Shown: positions 1 through 7,921 of the stretch, piece by piece | How the letters are laid out: each line of letters opens with the position of its first letter | Numbering within the stretch: the first letter of the stretch is position 1 | Source of the DNA: Sporolactobacillus spathodeae | GTDB lineage: Bacteria > Bacillota > Bacilli > Bacillales > Sporolactobacillaceae | Direction of reading: 5' to 3' | NCBI RefSeq assembly: GCF_016908935.1 | Contig: NZ_JAFBEV010000013.1 | Coordinates: 1-64,000, forward strand | Length of the DNA stretch: 64,000 nucleotides | The notes under the pieces: model-generated | Database searches by the model: none | Seen by the model: only the letters and a program-made list of their open reading frames with translations | Told to the model about the DNA's origin: nothing | Position numbers and translations under genes: made by a program

Positions 1-92
1 GCGTATGCGTGTAAATTATGGAACCGCCGTGTACGGAACCGTACGCACGGTGGTGTGAGAGGTCGGAAGCCGAAGGCTTCCTCCTACTCGAT
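1..92 (+). mobile_element. Group II intron, 3' end (domains V and VI)
   Basis: The first bases fold into the two 3'-terminal domains of a bacterial group II intron. A long hairpin at about 21-55 (ACCGCCGTG-TACGG pairing with CCGTA-CGCACGGTGGT) has the shape of catalytic domain V, and its CGC is the triad typical of IIC introns. GTGTGAGAGG links it to a second hairpin at about 63-84 (GGAAGCC-GAA-GGCTTCC), followed by CTACTCGAT, the usual 3' end of domain VI. The intron would end near 92. The reverse transcriptase gene and the rest of the ribozyme lie before the window. The class is recognised from memory of related introns, so IIC is likely but not proven. Confidence 0.8.
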
Positions 93-175
93 TTTTACGT
101 AAAATAAATGTACCATTGTCCAAATGTTTAAAAAAAACATAGCGCGTCAATGATAATGAGGGGCGGAATAAATCA

Positions 176-260
176 ATTTAGGAGCTGTAGTGCGAAGGTG
201 GCGAAAATGGTGATTGAGTCTGTGGACTGGCAATCGCTTACATTCTATCTGCTCCTAAAT
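176..260 (+). ncRNA. Candidate structured RNA (or short ORF) upstream of hup
   Basis: A perfect 10-base inverted repeat, ATTTAGGAGC (176-185) and GCTCCTAAAT (251-260), encloses 65 bases. The closing stem continues with TGTA (186-189) against TACA (239-242). Inside is a second hairpin, GTGATTGAGTC (210-220) against GACT-GG-CAATCGC (225-237), with a TGTG loop and a GG bulge. I do not recognise the family. The same stretch can also be read as a 22-codon ORF (207-275, MVIESVDW...) preceded by AAGGTGG at 196-200s, a plausible ribosome binding site. Either reading could be right. Positions 93-175 hold only AT-rich sequence, and 261-401 leads into hup. Confidence 0.35.
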
Positions 261-401
261 GGTATTGTGGTTTAAATAGGATTTAATTGGTAATATTTTT
301 TATAAAAGCTGTTGAATTCTTCCATCAACTCGTATATGATAAGCGTTGTTGATGTTTCTTCCAGCGCAAACGGGAAGGCATTCCTTCTCAAGGAGGTGAA
401 A

Positions 402-677
402 ATGTTGAATAAGACTGAATTGATTACAGCGGTTGCTGAAAGCACCGAATTGTCAAAAAAAGATGCGACTAAAGCAGTAGATTCTGTCCTGTCAACGATT
501 GAAGACGCATTGAAAAGCGGAAATAAAGTTCAATTAATTGGTTTCGGAAACTTCGAAGTCCGTGAACGTTCTGCGCGTAAAGGGCGCAATCCGCAGACAG
601 GTGAAGAAATTGAAATCAAAGCAAGCAAGATTCCAGCATTTAAGCCGGGCAAAGCTTTAAAAGATGCCGTCCAATGA
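402..677 (+). CDS. hup: DNA-binding protein HU
   Basis: This 91-residue protein is the histone-like HU that bends and compacts DNA as a dimer. It begins [11 protein letters not shown] and carries the family signature [18 protein letters not shown], where the beta arms end, followed by the [15 protein letters not shown] tail. The full length matches the family (about 90-92). The ATG at 402 is chosen because AAGGAGGTG sits directly upstream; the reading frame is open from 312, but those 30 residues do not belong to HU. It is the first gene of a segment that follows the B. subtilis hbs-mtrA-mtrB order, and its own terminator follows at once. Confidence 0.97.
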   Translation: MLNKTELITAVAESTELSKKDATKAVDSVLSTIEDALKSGNKVQLIGFGNFEVRERSARKGRNPQTGEEIEIKASKIPAFKPGKALKDAVQ

Positions 678-710
678 TCAATTGATACATAGGACGATCA
701 GAATTGCGAG

Positions 711-737
711 AGAGTCATCCTTGTGATGACTCTTTTT
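711..737 (+). terminator. Rho-independent terminator of hup
   Basis: AGAGTCATC and GATGACTCT form a 9-bp stem with a short CTTGT loop, followed by a run of T. It ends the hup transcript before the repeat-filled gap that precedes folE. Confidence 0.85.
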
Positions 738-759
738 TAACAAGAAAATATAAGACTTT

Positions 760-932
760 GCGCGTAGATTGTGGCAAAGGAGCTCTGGCGCCTACGAGAA
801 GAGGAAGTTAAGCGCCCCCACAGATTCCAGCTTGTCTGCTGCTACGCGGTATCTGCGGCAAACGAGCGACCCAAGCACATTTGTTGCAAAAGAGGACTTG
901 GCTAAGACAATGCTATGCCAAGTTTTTTTTGT
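760..932 (+). repeat. Dispersed intergenic repeat, copy 1 (degenerate)
   Basis: This is a decayed member of the repeat found throughout the window. It keeps GGCGCCT, CACAGATTCCAGCTTGTCTG, CTGCGGCAAACGAGCGACC and a terminal GGACTTGGC...ATGCCAAGTTTTTTTT hairpin, but other parts have drifted. It lies between the hup terminator and copy 2. Confidence 0.75.
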
Positions 933-940
933 AGGAGATT

Positions 941-1133
941 GCTATGTTTACATTTAATATTGTTTTTCTGACCAAAAGCCAATGTGTGCTGGCGCCTTGC
1001 GAAAACAGCGGGCCAGACGGGCTGCGCAGTTTCAAGTCGGTTCGAGAAGGCATCGATCTTGCCTGTGGTAAGCAAATAATCGAAGCGTATTGTTGCACAA
1101 AGACTTGGCTTTGCCGAGTTTTTCTTAAGCGTA
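941..1133 (+). repeat. Dispersed intergenic repeat, copy 2 (long left-end variant)
   Basis: The copy starts with the left segment GCTATGTTTACATTTAAT...TTTTTCTGACC also seen at 23570, 24988 and 42592. It continues with GGCGCCTTGCG and ends GAAGCGTATTGTTGCAC followed by AAAGACTTGGCTTTGCCGAGTTTTTCT, the terminator-like hairpin. The middle is poorly conserved. Open frames across it are not genes. Confidence 0.75.
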
Positions 1134-1207
1134 TCACTCAAAAGCTCTTAATTCGATAAGCTGATTGGTAGCGATGCCTCCCTGACGGTCAGAGTTGCAG
1201 CGTTTTC

Positions 1208-1237
1208 TTTACTTTTCATCTTTTTTTGTGCTAAAAT
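1208..1237 (+). promoter_or_regulatory. Possible sigma-A promoter for folE
   Basis: TTTACT (1208-1213) and TAAAAT (1232-1237) are separated by 18 bases, a usable housekeeping promoter about 145 bases before folE. The rest of the gap (1134-1383) shows nothing else I can name. Confidence 0.4.
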
Positions 1238-1383
1238 TTTCATAAACCGCGAAAGTGAATTCGTGGTCTTTTACGGCGTCGGCTCGTGTTGATGCGAGTT
1301 GTGCACACCGAATTTTTGAATTTTAATGATACATAAGCAGATATATCTTTCTTCAGAAGGATAATCTGTTCGGGGGAACAAAG

Positions 1384-1950
1384 TTGACTGTTGATCATGA
1401 GAAAATCGAAAAAGCTGTTCGGATGATTTTGGAAGCAATTGGTGAAGATCCAGATCGCCAGGGTCTGATCGAAACACCGCAGCGGGTTGCACGCATGTAT
1501 GATGAAATATTTCAGGGCATGTCGCAAGATCCGAGAGAATATCTAGCAAAGACGTTTGATGAATCACATGAAGAACTGGTGCTTGTCAAAGATATTCCAT
1601 TTTATTCAATGTGCGAACATCACCTTGTTCCTTTTTTTGGAAAAGCACATGTCGGCTATATTCCGCGCGGTGGACGTGTCACGGGACTCAGTAAGCTGGC
1701 AAGAGCGGTTGAGGCCGTCGCGCGACGACCGCAGCTTCAGGAAAGGCTGACGACAACTGTTGCTGATAGCATTGTTGAGACATTAAGGCCATATGGCGTC
1801 ATTGTAGTCGTTGAAGCGGAACATATGTGTATGACAATGCGCGGTATCAAGAAACCGGGTGCGCGGACGATTACGTCGGCAGTTCGTGGTATTTTTCAAA
1901 CGGATCGAGCAGCGCGCGCCGAAGCGCTATCTTTAATTAATCATTCCTAA
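1384..1950 (+). CDS. folE: GTP cyclohydrolase I
   Basis: This 188-residue cytosolic enzyme opens and rearranges GTP to dihydroneopterin triphosphate, the first step of folate synthesis (EC 3.5.4.16). The zinc site is visible: CEHH at 77-80 supplies Cys77 and His80, and [11 protein letters not shown] supplies Cys149. The [20 protein letters not shown] block is also typical. The start is TTG, preceded by CGGGGGAAC. In B. subtilis the same gene is called mtrA and is cotranscribed with mtrB, which follows here after 25 bases. Length and motifs are complete. Confidence 0.96.
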   Translation: MTVDHEKIEKAVRMILEAIGEDPDRQGLIETPQRVARMYDEIFQGMSQDPREYLAKTFDESHEELVLVKDIPFYSMCEHHLVPFFGKAHVGYIPRGGRVTGLSKLARAVEAVARRPQLQERLTTTVADSIVETLRPYGVIVVVEAEHMCMTMRGIKKPGARTITSAVRGIFQTDRAARAEALSLINHS

Positions 1951-1975
1951 GAATTTTTAGAAAGCAGGTGTATCG

Positions 1976-2206
1976 ATGGATCCGAGAAGTGAGGAAGTGC
2001 TAGGAGAATATTTTGTCATTAAAGCGGAAGAAGACGGTGTTAATGTTATCGGACTGACACGCGGTGCGGAAACACGATTTTTCCATACGGAAAAGCTGGA
2101 TCAGGGGGAAGTACTGATCGCTCAATTCACCGAGCATACATCTGCGATTAAAGTCCATGGGAAGGCGACGATACAAACCAAACATGGTGTCATTAAATCT
2201 GAATAA
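1976..2206 (+). CDS. mtrB: Trp RNA-binding attenuation protein (TRAP)
   Basis: This 76-residue protein forms an 11-subunit ring that, when loaded with tryptophan, binds spaced GAG/UAG triplets in mRNA leaders and blocks trp gene expression. The core [18 protein letters not shown] and [16 protein letters not shown] are nearly identical to B. subtilis MtrB. It is translated from an ATG with AGCAGGTG upstream and probably forms an operon with folE. The trp operon that normally lies a few genes downstream is missing from this window, so its target must be elsewhere in the genome or lost. Confidence 0.97.
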   Translation: MDPRSEEVLGEYFVIKAEEDGVNVIGLTRGAETRFFHTEKLDQGEVLIAQFTEHTSAIKVHGKATIQTKHGVIKSE

Positions 2207-2264
2207 GGCTCGCATTGCGGTTTGTACCGCTGACAGAGGGGCTTGATAGTAGGAGTATGAATAT

Positions 2265-3053
2265 ATGTCTTTAACTGAAGCGGTGGATCAATTAAAAAAA
2301 AGGCTGAGAGATGAAATTAACCATCCTTATGTTCGGCAATTTCTGAGTGAACCAGAAATTGATTGGGATAAACTGGTTGTCTATTATCTGCTCTTTGGCG
2401 GATTTGAGAATGAATCATTCGCCAGCACCTGTGCGCTGGCATTAATGGTTGCGGAGTTAGGTCTTGAAACGCACGAACAGATGACCACTTCGATAACTAC
2501 GGGGCAGGAAGCGGTTCGCAAACGACAGCTCATTGCCTTATCCGGCGATTATTATAGCTCGCTCTACTACTACATTCTTGCTAAGGCCAATCAGTCCGAA
2601 ATTACAGGTTGGGTTGCCCGCGCAATACAGGAGTATAATGTCAAAAAAAGCGAATTGTTCTATCCGCCGTTTCCAATTGCACGCGAACACATGATAAAAT
2701 TGTTGCAAATTGTGGAAAGCAAGCTCGTGACGACGATCGCCGAGAAACTTGAAAGAGGCAATTTAACGCCGCTTCTTCAATCGTTCTTTTTGCTAAAAAG
2801 ATTGATGCAGGAGCGTGGCGCTAAGGACAGCAAATTGCAGACTTATTTGATGGGGTGTTTCTCACTCAATCATTTAGCATACGCGCAGTGGCTACAATCG
2901 ACAATACAAATCGCCCGAGAACAATTTGAAATTTCATCTGGCGCGTATCAGCGGACAGGTGCCGATAATGGGGAGCTGGTCTGGTCTTATCTGAGAGAAC
3001 AGGTCACCCGCTTCAGAGTTGCAGGAACGACGGAAGAGGGACACACGATATGA
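2265..3053 (+). CDS. hepS: Heptaprenyl diphosphate synthase component I
   Basis: This 262-residue protein is the small, non-catalytic subunit of heptaprenyl diphosphate synthase, which makes the C35 side chain of menaquinone-7. It matches the HEPPP_synt_1 family: helical, without aspartate-rich prenyltransferase motifs, starting MSLTEAVDQLKKRL and containing NHPYVRQFLSEPEIDWDKL. It overlaps menG by four bases (ATGA), so translation is probably coupled. The hepS-menG-hepT order is that of B. subtilis. Sequence in this family is poorly conserved, and the context carries much of the call. Confidence 0.9.
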   Translation: MSLTEAVDQLKKRLRDEINHPYVRQFLSEPEIDWDKLVVYYLLFGGFENESFASTCALALMVAELGLETHEQMTTSITTGQEAVRKRQLIALSGDYYSSLYYYILAKANQSEITGWVARAIQEYNVKKSELFYPPFPIAREHMIKLLQIVESKLVTTIAEKLERGNLTPLLQSFFLLKRLMQERGAKDSKLQTYLMGCFSLNHLAYAQWLQSTIQIAREQFEISSGAYQRTGADNGELVWSYLREQVTRFRVAGTTEEGHTI

Positions 3054-3760
3054 TAAATGAACAGCAAGAAAAATATGAGAAAGTTCATCATGTTTTTCAG
3101 ACCATTTATAAAAAATATGATGCAATGAATTCATTAATCAGTTTCAATCGGCACATCGCTTGGCGCAAAAAAGCAAACGCTGTTGTTTCTGCAGAACCTG
3201 GGCAAAAGGCCATCGATGTTTGTTGCGGTACTGGCGATTGGACATTGTCGCTCGCAGAAGAAGTCGGCGAATCGGGACAAGTGGTTGGATTGGATTTCAG
3301 CGATAATATGCTGAAGGTCGCTCGTTCAAAAATCAATGCCGCTGGTGCAGCGAACGTAACGCTCGTGACTGGGGATGCGATGAATCTTCCTTTTACTGAC
3401 GATACCTTTGATCGAGCAACGATTGGTTTCGGCCTACGTAATGTTCCTGATTACTTGACTGTGCTGAAAGAGATGCACCGTGTCCTAAAACCAGGTGGAC
3501 GACTCGTCTGTCTGGAGACTTCGCAACCAAAAATTCCAGTTTATCGGCAGGTTTATTTCTTTTACTTCAGAATGATTATGCCTATACTTGGCAAAATTTT
3601 TGCTGGCAGTTATAAAGAATACGCCTGGCTTAATGAGTCGACACAGAAATTCCCTGATCGTGAATCATTGGTTGCGCTCTTTAAAGACGCAGGATTCAAG
3701 AACGTCAGTTTCATCTCTCTTATGGGCGGTATTGCTGCGATTCATCAAGGTGAGAAGTAA
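3050..3760 (+). CDS. menG: Demethylmenaquinone methyltransferase
   Basis: This 236-residue SAM-dependent enzyme (UbiE/MenG family) methylates demethylmenaquinone in the last step of menaquinone synthesis. The SAM-binding loop is DVCCGTGDWTLSLAEE, with a second acidic site in GLDFSDNML, and the family motif RVLKPGGRLVCLETSQP follows. The full length matches B. subtilis MenG. It lies between the two subunits of the prenyl synthase that supplies its substrate's side chain. Keeping this pathway suggests that menaquinone is still made even though the bc complex genes are missing from their usual place nearby. Confidence 0.96.
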   Translation: MINEQQEKYEKVHHVFQTIYKKYDAMNSLISFNRHIAWRKKANAVVSAEPGQKAIDVCCGTGDWTLSLAEEVGESGQVVGLDFSDNMLKVARSKINAAGAANVTLVTGDAMNLPFTDDTFDRATIGFGLRNVPDYLTVLKEMHRVLKPGGRLVCLETSQPKIPVYRQVYFFYFRMIMPILGKIFAGSYKEYAWLNESTQKFPDRESLVALFKDAGFKNVSFISLMGGIAAIHQGEK

Positions 3761-3854
3761 TCGGGTTTATCCGGAGAGATACAAAGGACTCTGATCAGAA
3801 TTGCTCCGGATACAAACAGAGCAGCATCTAGGTCGGGATGAAAGGTGTATCGGA

Positions 3855-4829
3855 ATGACGCTTGTGCAAATATACAATCAACAAAAGAAAAATCTGTCAG
3901 TCATAGAAAAAGAATTGAGGCGCTCTGTCTCATCGGATCATCCGATGATTGAGTCCGCTGCTGCAGATTTAATCAAGGCAGGCGGCAAAAGAATTCGCCC
4001 ATTACTCGCGCTCTTGGCCTCAGAATACGGTGATCCAAAACGGCAGGATGTGATCGATGCCGCAGTGACCTTGGAATTGATTCACATGGCATCGCTCGTC
4101 CATGACGATGTGGTAGACAACTCAGATCTACGACGTGGCCAGCCAACAGTGAAGGCAAAATGGGACAATCGATTTGCCATGTTTACTGGTGATTTCATTT
4201 TCGCTCGTGCGATTGAACGAATTTCTCATTTTGAAAATGCGGAAGCACATCGTGTGATTTCAAAAGTCATTCGTGATCTGAGTCTTGGCGAAATTGAACA
4301 GATCAAACAGCTTTTCCACAGTGAACAGAATCTTCGTTGCTATTTATTGAGGATTAAAAGAAAAACGGCGCTCTTGATGGCACTCAGCTGTCAGCTAGGT
4401 GCATTGGCGTCTGGCTGTACGTTTATGTTATCACGACGGCTGTATTACTTTGGCTATTTTATTGGTATGAGCTTTCAGATTACCGATGATATTCTTGATT
4501 TCACGGGCAGTGAGAAGGAACTTGGTAAGCCGGCCGGGAGCGATCTAAGAAACGGCAATCTGACATTGCCTACGCTCTATGCGATTTGGGCGAATCCGGA
4601 GATAAGGAAAAAGGTCGATTCTGTATTATCTGACCCGGAAAAAGATGACAAAGCATGGCGCCAAGTCATCCATGATATTCGCTTCTCAGGCGCGATCGAA
4701 CGTTCCGAACAGCTGAGTAGGCGTTATTTAGAGAAGGCCATGAAGATATTAAGTGATTTGCCAGACTCAAAGCGGGCGACTGCAGCACTTAAAGAGATTG
4801 CAGCGTACATCGGCAAACGGAGAAATTAA
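3855..4829 (+). CDS. hepT: Heptaprenyl diphosphate synthase component II
   Basis: This 324-residue trans-prenyltransferase is the catalytic subunit that condenses isopentenyl diphosphate units into heptaprenyl diphosphate. The first aspartate-rich motif HDDVVD is at 83-88, the second is TDDILDFTG, and GGKRIRP near 43-49 binds substrate. I chose the ATG at 3855, after AAAGGTGT, which gives the usual family N-terminus; the frame is open from a TTG at 3801 without a ribosome site. It follows menG after a gap of about 95 bases and works with hepS upstream. Confidence 0.95.
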   Translation: MTLVQIYNQQKKNLSVIEKELRRSVSSDHPMIESAAADLIKAGGKRIRPLLALLASEYGDPKRQDVIDAAVTLELIHMASLVHDDVVDNSDLRRGQPTVKAKWDNRFAMFTGDFIFARAIERISHFENAEAHRVISKVIRDLSLGEIEQIKQLFHSEQNLRCYLLRIKRKTALLMALSCQLGALASGCTFMLSRRLYYFGYFIGMSFQITDDILDFTGSEKELGKPAGSDLRNGNLTLPTLYAIWANPEIRKKVDSVLSDPEKDDKAWRQVIHDIRFSGAIERSEQLSRRYLEKAMKILSDLPDSKRATAALKEIAAYIGKRRN

Positions 4830-4936
4830 GAGTTCGTTTATCGTTTGGCAATTCGTATACGTTTACAAGTCTTTTAAAACAGCGAAAAGAGCTGACAGAA
4901 CAAGAGCTATTCGCTTGACTTACTGGAGGGTTTAAG

Positions 4937-5359
4937 ATGATGGAAAAGACTTTTTTAATGGTGAAACCAGACGCTGTACAACGGGGTTTAATCGGAACAA
5001 TTATTGCCCGTTTCGAATCGAAAGGTTTTAAGTTATTGGCAGGTAAATTGATGACTATCTCAGATACGCTCGTTCAAAAACATTATGCAGAGCATCAGGG
5101 CAAGCCATTCTACGCTGATCTTGTCAGTTTCATGACGTCAGGTCCGGTATTCGCCATGGTTTGGGAAGGCGAAGATATTATCCAGATTGCACGGCTGATG
5201 ATGGGACCGACCGATCCGAAAAAGGCGTTACCAGGAACAATTCGCGGCGATTTTGCCACACGAATGAATCGTAATGTGATCCATGGATCAGATTCAGCAG
5301 AGAGTGCTTCGCGGGAAATCGGATTGTTCTTTGACAACTCGGAACTAATTGATTGGTAA
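4937..5359 (+). CDS. ndk: Nucleoside diphosphate kinase
   Basis: This 140-residue enzyme transfers phosphate from ATP to other nucleoside diphosphates through a phosphohistidine. The catalytic His116 lies in NVIHGSDS, and [14 protein letters not shown] at the N-terminus is the nucleotide-binding start. It is about nine residues shorter at the C-terminus than B. subtilis Ndk but ends in the usual [10 protein letters not shown], so it looks complete. The start is ATGATG with TGGAGGGT upstream; either Met could be first. A terminator follows. Confidence 0.96.
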   Translation: MMEKTFLMVKPDAVQRGLIGTIIARFESKGFKLLAGKLMTISDTLVQKHYAEHQGKPFYADLVSFMTSGPVFAMVWEGEDIIQIARLMMGPTDPKKALPGTIRGDFATRMNRNVIHGSDSAESASREIGLFFDNSELIDW

Positions 5360-5365
5360 CCGATT

Positions 5366-5397
5366 GCGCAGCCTCTTCTTTCCGGCTGTGCTTTTTT
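5366..5397 (+). terminator. Terminator after ndk
   Basis: GCGCAGCC and GGCTGTGC pair across a TCTTCTTTCC loop and are followed by TTTTTT. It closes the hepS-to-ndk transcript. Confidence 0.85.
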
Positions 5398-5430
5398 GCT
5401 AATTAAGAAAGCATATGATTTTGATCGAGA

Positions 5431-5524
5431 GTTGCGACAATGACGCACTGGCGCCTGACGGGTAAGGAATGTGGGCAGTCGAAGCGCATGGTTACAAAAA
5501 AGACTTGGCGAAGCCTAGTTTTTA
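5431..5524 (+). repeat. Dispersed intergenic repeat, copy 3 (short)
   Basis: A shortened copy with ACTGGCGCCTGACGGGTAAG, a GTCGAAGCGCATGGTTAC right part, and a terminal AAAAAAGACTTGGCGAAGCCTAGTTTTT hairpin (loop GAA, one mismatch). It lies just after the ndk terminator. Confidence 0.75.
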
Positions 5525-5547
5525 TTAAGAGAAAAGAAAGCATTCTT

Positions 5548-5714
5548 TTGGCGAAAAATGAAGCGAAGGCGCGAGACGCCTGCGGGAAAAGCGAGCCAAG
5601 TGAGACCCCGCAGATTCCAGTTTATCTGAGGAGGCTCACCGATCGCCCGCGGCAAGCGAGCAGCTGGAGCGTAATTTTTGTAATAAAAAGACTTGGCGAA
5701 GTCTAGTTTTTCTT
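5548..5714 (+). repeat. Dispersed intergenic repeat, copy 4 (near complete)
   Basis: One of the best-preserved copies. In order it has GAAGCGAAGGCGCGAGACGCC, TGCGGGAAAAGCGAGCCAAG, TGAGACCCCGCAGATTCCAG, TGAGGAGGCTCACCGATCGC, CCGCGGCAAGCGAGCAGCTG, GAGCGTAATTTTTG and AAAAAGACTTGGCGAAGTCTAGTTTTTCT. The internal inverted segments CTGCGGG/CCCGCAG and GTGAG/CTCAC would let a transcript fold. It sits right before cheR. Confidence 0.9.
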
Positions 5715-5757
5715 TCTAAAAAGCTTGGGCGGAATGAGCAGAAACAGGTGGCAGGCA

Positions 5758-6552
5758 ATGGCACAGGGAGAAGACAGGGATTATCAACAATTTAAAGAAT
5801 CAATTTTTCATTTGACAAATATTAATTTATCTTACTATAAAGAAGATCAAATGCGGCGAAGACTTAACACGTTACGCCTCAAGAAAGAGATGCCATCTTT
5901 CGTCGCTTATTTTCAAGCAATGCAACAATCGGATGCTCTTCTGAAGGAATTTCTGAGCAGGATGACAATTAACGTAACTGAATTCTTTCGAAACCGTTCG
6001 CGTTGGACTGTACTCGAAGAGAAGATTAAAAAACTTTCTCTAGAAAAGCGCAGAATCTCAATTTGGAGCGCTGCTTGTTCGACTGGGGAAGAACCGTACT
6101 CCCTGTCAATGCTGCTAAGACGCTATTTTCCCGCAGGTCATTTTTCAATTACAGCTACGGACATTGATCGTGAGGTACTTGCAAAAGCCGAAACAGGTAC
6201 CTATATTGAACAGGCATTGGTTTCATTAACCGCAGAAGAACGGCAACTTTATATTTCGCAGACTGGTCTACTCTTTCAAGTCAATCCGGCACTGAAAGCA
6301 GAAATTCAATTTATTCAGCATGATTTGCTGAATGATGATCCCCCTGGACGGTTTGATATCGTCGTTTGCCGTAACGTACTGATTTATTTTACTGAAGAGG
6401 GCAAACAAGTCATTTATCATAAAATCAGTCAATCACTCGAACCAAAAGGGATACTTTTTGTCGGGAGTACCGAACAGATTTTTCATCCGGAAAACTATCA
6501 ATTAGTTTCGGCTGAACCTTTTTTTTATCAAAAAGGTTTCGATATTGTTTGA
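5758..6552 (+). CDS. cheR: Chemotaxis methyltransferase CheR
   Basis: This protein of about 264 residues methylates glutamates on chemoreceptors using SAM, opposing CheB and setting adaptation. It has the helical N-terminal domain (YYKEDQMRRRLNTLRLKK) and then the SAM domain with SAACSTGEEPYSL, TATDIDREVL and VVCRNVLIYFTEEGKQ. The ATG at 5758 has AGGTGG upstream; the frame is open from a TTG at 5725 and an ATG at 5734, so the N-terminus is uncertain by up to 11 residues. In B. subtilis cheR is followed by aroF and the trp block; here ypiA follows directly. Confidence 0.93.
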   Translation: MAQGEDRDYQQFKESIFHLTNINLSYYKEDQMRRRLNTLRLKKEMPSFVAYFQAMQQSDALLKEFLSRMTINVTEFFRNRSRWTVLEEKIKKLSLEKRRISIWSAACSTGEEPYSLSMLLRRYFPAGHFSITATDIDREVLAKAETGTYIEQALVSLTAEERQLYISQTGLLFQVNPALKAEIQFIQHDLLNDDPPGRFDIVVCRNVLIYFTEEGKQVIYHKISQSLEPKGILFVGSTEQIFHPENYQLVSAEPFFYQKGFDIV

Positions 6553-6606
6553 TAGTACTCGCATGAAGCGGATAGGTAGTTTTAACTTTTTAAGGAGGCA
6601 GTGTTA

Positions 6607-7863
6607 ATGGATAAAATAGAGAAAGCCAACGCGTGTATGGCGAGCGGCGAAACTGAGAAGGGACTGTCGATGCTTCGGGATCTGGTGAGTGATCCTGATG
6701 ACGCAATTGCTTTTGAAGCCGCATCTATCTACCAAAATTATGGATTTCTCGATGAAGCTGAAGCAGTCTATAAGCGCCTGCTTGCTAGCTATCCAGATGA
6801 CAGTGAGCTGCTTTTGCAGGTCTCCGATTTATTGATTGATAAGGATCAAGAGGATCAGGCGATTGATTATCTGTTGCAGATTTCGTCAGGTGATGGCAAT
6901 TATCTCAGTGCCCAAGTTCTTCTAGCTGAGCTGTATCAATTGGAAGGATTGGATGAGGTTGCTGAACGAAAATTGAAACATGCATTGAAAATAAGCCCAG
7001 GCAACCCACTACTCCTTGACGCACTCGGCGAATTTTATTTATCCTGCGGACAGCCAGCAAATGCGGCAACTTGTTTCGAAGCAATTGTTGAAAATAAAAT
7101 GCTAGCGGATCAGAATATTGATTTAAAACTCGCTGAGGCATACAGTCTATGCGGCAAATTTGAAGAGGCATTGACTGCCTATCAAAAGGGATTAAAAAAA
7201 GAAAAAAGGCTTGATGGTTTATTTGGGTACGCAATGGCTGCCTCTCGATTACAAAAAAACACAATTGTCATCTCTTCGCTCGAAGAATTGAGAGAGCTCG
7301 ATCCAGGTTATAGCACATTATATCCAGTGCTCGCGAATGCCTACAAACAGGAGGGGCAACTAGAAAAAGCACTGCAAATTGCTGAAGCGGGATTGGAACA
7401 GGACGAGTATAATAATCGGTTATTTACTGAGGCAGCAAATTTAGCTGCAGCCAGTCATCAAAATGAAAAAGCAGCATATTATTTTCAAAAGTGCCTCGAG
7501 TTGGATCCAGAAAATACCCAGTCTTTGATCCGCTTAATCGAATTATATGCACAAAATGGCGATTATCAGTCGATCATCAAGCAATTGGAAAAAAGGCACC
7601 CTGAAGATCCAATGCTTCAATGGTTCCTCGCAACTGCTTATAATCAGGAGGATCGACTTGACGAAGCTGGACACTACTACCAAGCTTGTTCGTCGCACTT
7701 TTCAGGGAATCCAGAATTTTTGAGGGAGTACGGCGACTATCTAAGAGATATCGGCAATGCCGAAAAGGGACTTATTTTGCTTGAAAGAGCTTTGAAACTG
7801 AACCCGGAAAATGATGAATTAGCAGAATTTATTAATAGGCTTAAGCAGGATGATTTCGATTAA
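6607..7863 (+). CDS. ypiA: TPR-repeat protein YpiA
   Basis: This soluble protein of about 418 residues is built almost wholly from tetratricopeptide repeats, seen as recurring patterns such as LDEAEAVYKRLLASYPDD, GKFEEALTAYQKGL and EKAAYYFQKCLELDPENTQS. Such repeats bind proteins; no catalytic motif is visible. The position before ypiB matches B. subtilis YpiA. The ATG at 6607 is preferred over the GTG at 6601 because AAGGAGG ends about nine bases before it. The partner is unknown. YpiB next door is ReoY in Listeria, where the Reo proteins control cell-wall synthesis, so a link is possible but inferred only from context. Confidence 0.85.
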   Translation: MDKIEKANACMASGETEKGLSMLRDLVSDPDDAIAFEAASIYQNYGFLDEAEAVYKRLLASYPDDSELLLQVSDLLIDKDQEDQAIDYLLQISSGDGNYLSAQVLLAELYQLEGLDEVAERKLKHALKISPGNPLLLDALGEFYLSCGQPANAATCFEAIVENKMLADQNIDLKLAEAYSLCGKFEEALTAYQKGLKKEKRLDGLFGYAMAASRLQKNTIVISSLEELRELDPGYSTLYPVLANAYKQEGQLEKALQIAEAGLEQDEYNNRLFTEAANLAAASHQNEKAAYYFQKCLELDPENTQSLIRLIELYAQNGDYQSIIKQLEKRHPEDPMLQWFLATAYNQEDRLDEAGHYYQACSSHFSGNPEFLREYGDYLRDIGNAEKGLILLERALKLNPENDELAEFINRLKQDDFD

Positions 7864-7921
7864 GCAGCGAATAGTATAGAATAAGAGGGAGGAACTTTGG
7901 TTCACGATTTTCGGAGAGGGG

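Noticed and set aside
769-1159. Open frames of 60-80 codons on both strands between hup and folE
   Set aside because: They run through two decayed copies of the dispersed repeat and have no ribosome sites. The same translated patterns recur at every repeat copy in the window.
5440-5706. 88-codon open frame before cheR
   Set aside because: It spans repeat copies 3 and 4. Its peptide (SEPSETPQIPVYLRRLTD) recurs wherever the repeat core is open and is not a protein family.
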